Assembly: GCA_963783235.1 (NCBI GenBank)
Contig: CAWAMN010000002.1
Coordinates: 806,001 to 870,000, forward strand
Length of the DNA stretch: 64,000 nt
DNA from: Thiohalomonas sp963783235
GTDB taxonomy: Bacteria > Pseudomonadota > Gammaproteobacteria > Thiohalomonadales > Thiohalomonadaceae
Direction: 5' to 3'
The notes under the pieces were generated by a model. The model was not told the DNA's origin. It ran no database searches and saw nothing but the letters and a program-made list of their open reading frames with translations. The position numbers were made by a program, and so were the translations under genes. Shown piece after piece: positions 60,782-64,000 of this stretch. Each line of letters begins with the position of its first letter. The stretch's first letter is position 1.

Positions 60782-61711
60782 ATGAAAGAGGTCAGCTTGG
60801 CATTGACAGAGGAACCAGGTTTGATTGAGCGTGCAACACCACGGGTGAGTGTAGGGCTGCCGGTATTCAATGGCAGCAGCTACTTGTCAGCGGCTCTGGA
60901 TTCGTTATTGGGACAAACCTATTTCGAATTTGAGCTAATCATTTCTGATAACGGCTCTACGGACACAACGCGGATGATCTGCGAGAGATATGCCCAGAAC
61001 GATTCCCGTATTCGCTACTACCGTGAGAAGCGAAACCGTGGAGCTGCTTGGAACTTCAATCGCTTGGTGGACCTGGCCCGAGGCGAGTTCTTCATGTGGG
61101 CTTCACATGATGATTTGTGGGCGCCTCACTTTCTGGAATACGCCGTCGAGGCACTTGATAACCACCCGGACAGCATCCTCTGCTACTCGAGCTGCGAGCA
61201 AATCGATTCGAGCGGTACGCCAATTCGCTCGATTCCGGTCCATCCCGGATTGAGTTCGCCGAGGGCCTCAACCCGCTTCGCCACAGGCTGGCGGTACCAA
61301 CCGCAAAATATCGTGTTCGGTCTCATTCGGACTTCCACATTAAGGAAAACACGGCGGATTGGCGCTTTCTCTTCCTCCGACAAGGTCTTGGTGAGCGAAC
61401 TCATGCTACTTGGCCCTGCCAAAGGGCTCGACCAGAACCTCTTTTTCTATCGCAAGCATGAAAAACAGTCGACAGGGCGCTATTTCCCAGACGGACATCG
61501 ACGGTTGTTGTGGTTCGATCCGACGAAGACCGGCGCCAAATCCTTCCCGCATTGGCGTCTTTTGAAAGAGCATATGTCCGCTGTGTCCGCCAGCGAGATA
61601 GTCATTTCGGAGAAGATCCGCTGCTACTTATCGGTTCTCAGAAAATCCCTGCGCCTGCGAAGACAGCTAATGTCCGACTTGGCCACCAACTGGTACGAGC
61701 CTCCTTCCTAA
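60782..61711 (+). CDS. Family 2 glycosyltransferase
   Basis: A 309-residue GT-A enzyme: PRVSVGLPVFNGSSYLSAAL, DSLLGQTYFEFELIISDNGS, nucleotide-sugar-binding Asp in SDNGSTDTTRM, the DxD-like SHDDLWAPHFLEYAVEAL, and CYSSCEQIDSSGTP. The frame is open from 60650, but that would overlap the NKWYS gene by 92 bp; the ATG at 60782 starts a normal GT2 N-terminus. It transfers one sugar to an exopolysaccharide or surface-protein glycan. No membrane segment. Confidence 0.88.
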   Translation: MKEVSLALTEEPGLIERATPRVSVGLPVFNGSSYLSAALDSLLGQTYFEFELIISDNGSTDTTRMICERYAQNDSRIRYYREKRNRGAAWNFNRLVDLARGEFFMWASHDDLWAPHFLEYAVEALDNHPDSILCYSSCEQIDSSGTPIRSIPVHPGLSSPRASTRFATGWRYQPQNIVFGLIRTSTLRKTRRIGAFSSSDKVLVSELMLLGPAKGLDQNLFFYRKHEKQSTGRYFPDGHRRLLWFDPTKTGAKSFPHWRLLKEHMSAVSASEIVISEKIRCYLSVLRKSLRLRRQLMSDLATNWYEPPS

Positions 61712-62002
61712 AGCAGCATGTCGGTTTGTCACTAGCGCCCCTCGCAGCCGCTTGGCTCATGAAGGAAAAGCTCCGCGTCAGAGAGGCGAAAACGAGGCAG
61801 GCTGTACGCAACCGATTGACACGGTTCATCCGCTTCCCCCGCAGACTCATACCCACGCCATGGAAGGCTTTAACTCGCTTTTCCAGGCAGCATGTGCCCG
61901 GGCCCGAGGCGACAGCACCAACCGGACGTTTTTCGCCATGGTTTACCTCACCGGCGCACCGATTCAGCTGCCTGTCATATCCACTTGAAACGACGAGGAG
62001 CC
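61712..62002. other. Region between GT2 and sulfotransferase genes with direct-repeat arm
   Basis: About 290 bp. The first part stays open in another frame of the plus strand (HVGLSLAPLAAAWLMKEKLR) and might be an eroded coding tail. The last 51 bp are the left arm of a direct repeat (61952-62002). Confidence 0.5.
61952..62002 (+). repeat. Direct repeat, left arm
   Basis: Starts CGGCGCACCGATTCAGCTGC and ends CGACGAGGAGCC; matched at 62869-62915 by the same start and end with small differences. It ends directly at the sulfotransferase stop codon. Confidence 0.85.
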
Positions 62003-62740
62003 CTAAAACCGATAACCAAACGCCTCGATTTCCCGGGCGCACAGCGATTCGATGAGCGATTTTTCCCTTTTTCCCAGTAGCTCGGAGTAGTGTCGCCGGT
62101 CCTTGCGAAGCCCACCTTTGGCCTTTTTCTTCGGCAACGAGATATCAGCCTCGATTATCAGGTCGGAACGGAATGAATCGATGTCGTCGGCGAGACTCTC
62201 AAACTTGAGTACCCGGTCGGCGAGGATGTCATCGTCAATGGCGTAGAGGCTCCAGTCGGATATCCAGTGCGGTTTTTCGCGGCCCAACCAGCGGATGTAA
62301 TCGGTCAGGTCGGGGAATTCGGAGCGCGGTCGCTTGCGGTTTTCCCAGCGGGATTTGTGCCAGTAGTAGCGAGATACCGCGCGGTCCCAGGGGTTCCGTT
62401 CGATAGTGACCTTGTGGTAGTTGGACCACACTTCCTCGGGCAGAAGCTGCTTCAGCTGGGCGGCCCTGGCATGTTCTCCGATGCGGGCGGCGCGTTGGCC
62501 CTTTAGAAGCAGGTTGCGCCACTCGCGAAGGCCGCGATGCTCACGGATGGGCTTTTCCCAGCCGGCCGGGCCGAAGCCGCCCTCCTCGCGGCGGATGTCA
62601 TTGTCGCCGAATTGATCGCTAAGCGGGGTGACAATGTCGCCGTCACTGCATGCACGCGAAAGGCCGATCTCGACGCTGGTGCCGGCGGTTTTGCGTGTTT
62701 TGATAAAGATGAACCGGTGCTGATGGCAGACAATTGTCAC
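62003..62740 (-). CDS. Sulfotransferase family protein
   Basis: A 245-residue sulfotransferase: FIFIKTRKTAGTSVEIGLSR carries the 5'-phosphosulfate loop (KTRKTAGTS), and VTIERNPWDRAVSRYYWHKS the 3'-phosphate site (RNPWDR...SRYY). SLPKKKAKGGLRKDRRHYSE and ESLCAREIEAFGYRF complete it. The GTG at 62740 has GGAG 6 nt upstream and is preferred to the TTG at 62785. It probably sulfates a surface polysaccharide. It is on the opposite strand from its neighbours and is bracketed by direct repeats. Confidence 0.87.
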   Translation of the reverse strand: MTIVCHQHRFIFIKTRKTAGTSVEIGLSRACSDGDIVTPLSDQFGDNDIRREEGGFGPAGWEKPIREHRGLREWRNLLLKGQRAARIGEHARAAQLKQLLPEEVWSNYHKVTIERNPWDRAVSRYYWHKSRWENRKRPRSEFPDLTDYIRWLGREKPHWISDWSLYAIDDDILADRVLKFESLADDIDSFRSDLIIEADISLPKKKAKGGLRKDRRHYSELLGKREKSLIESLCAREIEAFGYRF

Positions 62741-63164
62741 GTTCGACTCCGTGTGGTTCGAATTCTTCCCTGAAAGAGCTGTCAACGGTCACAGGCGGCA
62801 AATACAGCATATGCGACCTGAAAATAGTTCGAGATAGCCGCATCATCAAGTTCTAACAGGCTCCTCATCGGCGCACCGATTCAGCTCCTTGTCAAATCCA
62901 CTTAAAAGAGGAGCCTAAATATTCCGAAGCCCCTCCACGCTGACTTAGTACGTCAGCATAATAACCGCATGTGTTTCCACCCGTTTCCGAAAGCGTGCGC
63001 CTATCACGTATCCCGCGCGAAGACGCTCACGTATCCGCGTTCTCCTAGCTGCTAATCGGCTGCTTGTGACTGAGTTCCACGCCCGCCTGTCTATCGACAC
63101 GTATCGTCCGGCGGTATGCGTCTGAACGAACAACCACACGGGTCCCCCTGAAGAGGTGCTTACT
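62741..63164. other. Intergenic region left of the malectin gene
   Basis: About 425 bp containing the right arm of the direct repeat (62869-62915) and a hairpin GCTGAC TTAGTAC GTCAGC at 62939-62957. No ORF of coding quality. The malectin gene promoter should lie between 62960 and 63150. Confidence 0.5.
62869..62915 (+). repeat. Direct repeat, right arm
   Basis: CGGCGCACCGATTCAGCTCC to AAAAGAGGAGCC, matching 61952-62002 except for a few substitutions and a 4-nt difference near the end. Confidence 0.85.
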
Positions 63165-64000
63165 GTGTCTGCTCGAAAACTGAAAAAGTCCATTTTGACT
63201 GCCTCCGTGGCGGCCGCTTTCGGACTGCCCGGCTTGTCCGCTGCCGTCAGCGTCGCACCTTCCGACGACGGAGTGATCCGCATTAACGCCGGTGGAAATG
63301 CCTATCTCGACAGTTTGGGTAATTCCTGGAGCGCGGATGTCGCGTTCAACACAGGACGTACCGGCACTACCGGTGAAGCGATATCCGGAACAGACGATGA
63401 CGTGCTCTACCAAACCGAACGATGGGATAGGGAAGCAAGTCCTGAACTCGCTTATAGCGTAGATGTTCCAAATGGGGACTATGTGGTAACACTCCACTTC
63501 GCGGAGATCTATTCAAAAGCATTTAACACCGGCGCCCGCGTTTTCGATGTTCTCATGGAGAACGATGTAGTACTGCCTAGCTTGGATATCTACAGCGAGG
63601 TCGGGGCTAACACCGCACTGATCAAAGAAATACCGATATCCGTTGCTGACGGAAGCGTCGATATTGGATTTTTGCATGGAGTGGAAAATCCAAAGGTCGC
63701 CGCGATTGAAATCGCCCCTGTTACCAGAGAAGCCCAAGCACTTCGCATCAATGTCGGCGGCCCCGACTATGTCGATAACGAGGGTAAATTGTGGCTCGCT
63801 GATTACGGCTATAACACCGGTCTCGTGAGCGATACTTCCGACGAGATCGGTGGCACTGACAACGATCCGCTTTACCAGAGCGAACGGTGGGACCGGGCTC
63901 ATTTGCCTGAGTTGGGATATAGCTTGGAAGTGCCCAATGGCGAATACCTTCTCAGGCTTCACTTTGCCGAAATTTACTCCGGTACATCCGACGTCGGCGC
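63165..64000 (+). CDS. Secreted malectin-domain protein (cut by window edge)
   Basis: The first 278 residues of a secreted protein, starting at GTG 63165 with GAGG 8 nt upstream. The signal peptide (MSARKLKKSILTASVAAAFG) ends at ...LSAAV. Two malectin-like carbohydrate-binding modules are visible: residues ~45-185 (IRINAGGNAYLDSLGNSWSA, DVLYQTERWDREASPELAYS, GDYVVTLHFAEIYSKAFNTG) and ~190 to the edge (LRINVGGPDYVDNEGKLWLA, LYQSERWDRAHLPELGYSLE). The repeat unit suggests more modules beyond the window. It probably binds the polysaccharide made by the preceding genes. Confidence 0.88.
   Translation, partial: MSARKLKKSILTASVAAAFGLPGLSAAVSVAPSDDGVIRINAGGNAYLDSLGNSWSADVAFNTGRTGTTGEAISGTDDDVLYQTERWDREASPELAYSVDVPNGDYVVTLHFAEIYSKAFNTGARVFDVLMENDVVLPSLDIYSEVGANTALIKEIPISVADGSVDIGFLHGVENPKVAAIEIAPVTREAQALRINVGGPDYVDNEGKLWLADYGYNTGLVSDTSDEIGGTDNDPLYQSERWDRAHLPELGYSLEVPNGEYLLRLHFAEIYSGTSDVG

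Noticed and set aside
61510..62055. 181-codon plus ORF overlapping the GT2 end
   Set aside because: Most of it is a shadow of the GT2 gene, and the rest runs through the direct repeat; no homology is recognised.

Overview
The window reads as a chromosomal segment of a high-GC gammaproteobacterium. I infer a relative of the Chromatiales/Ectothiorhodospiraceae from the mix of SpeD of the E. coli type, a Vfr/CRP-type regulator, Coq7, a DUF3683 oxidoreductase, DsrE-like and HbpS-like proteins and many PAS-GGDEF-EAL proteins; no rRNA or marker-gene search was possible. The left edge cuts glycogen phosphorylase (minus strand) and the right edge cuts a malectin-domain secreted protein (plus strand).

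1-20.9 kb is ordinary chromosome: sensor and envelope proteins (PDC sensor, retropepsin-like protease, DsrE, BON), Fpg, a large PAS/GAF/GGDEF/EAL protein, an M48 lipoprotein, a NaChBac-type channel, a PstS-like lipoprotein, an alpha/beta-hydrolase/TlpA fusion, a DUF99 protein, a diguanylate cyclase and a 1283-residue FAD/Fe-S dehydrogenase. 21-25.2 kb is repeat-rich: a REP-associated tyrosine transposase (RAYT) sits between inverted copies of a 19-nt sequence with its own 5' end triplicated; then come a porin and a MntA/HepT toxin-antitoxin pair whose hepT is split by a 165-bp palindromic element. 25.4-40 kb is housekeeping: tRNA-Gln, rpsI-rplM behind a strong promoter and a terminator-like leader hairpin, a serine hydrolase, a GlcF-like protein, coq7 next to a tandem array, speD, an OsmC protein, crp, and trpC-trpD-(Bcr/CflA transporter)-trpG without trpE.

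40.4-64 kb is an exopolysaccharide and surface-protein region. It has a WecA-type initiating transferase, a family-4 glycosyltransferase, an AlgD-type dehydrogenase, a heparinase II/III protein, an ExeA-like ATPase and a BY-kinase as found with exosortase/EPS loci, NKWYS and sulfotransferase-like enzymes, a GT2, and a ~2,215-residue repeat protein now broken by two compensating single-base indels. Inside it lies a compact unit: a PqqD-HprK-type kinase fusion, a NTP_transf_5 nucleotidyltransferase, an 82-residue Tat-signal peptide and several very small ORFs. This resembles a peptide-modification (RiPP-like or 'HPr-rel') system with no cyclase in view and is the best candidate for an undescribed system. 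The 42.2-52.4 kb block, all on the minus strand, is bracketed by inverted copies of a MITE-like element, which suggests the block could have inverted.

The repeats are the other theme: a 22-bp-TIR MITE family (three copies), the RAYT/REP array, the hepT-splitting palindrome, a 112-bp higher-order array, direct repeats around a sulfotransferase gene and a malectin gene remnant. All calls come from reading translated sequence and motifs; no database search was run.
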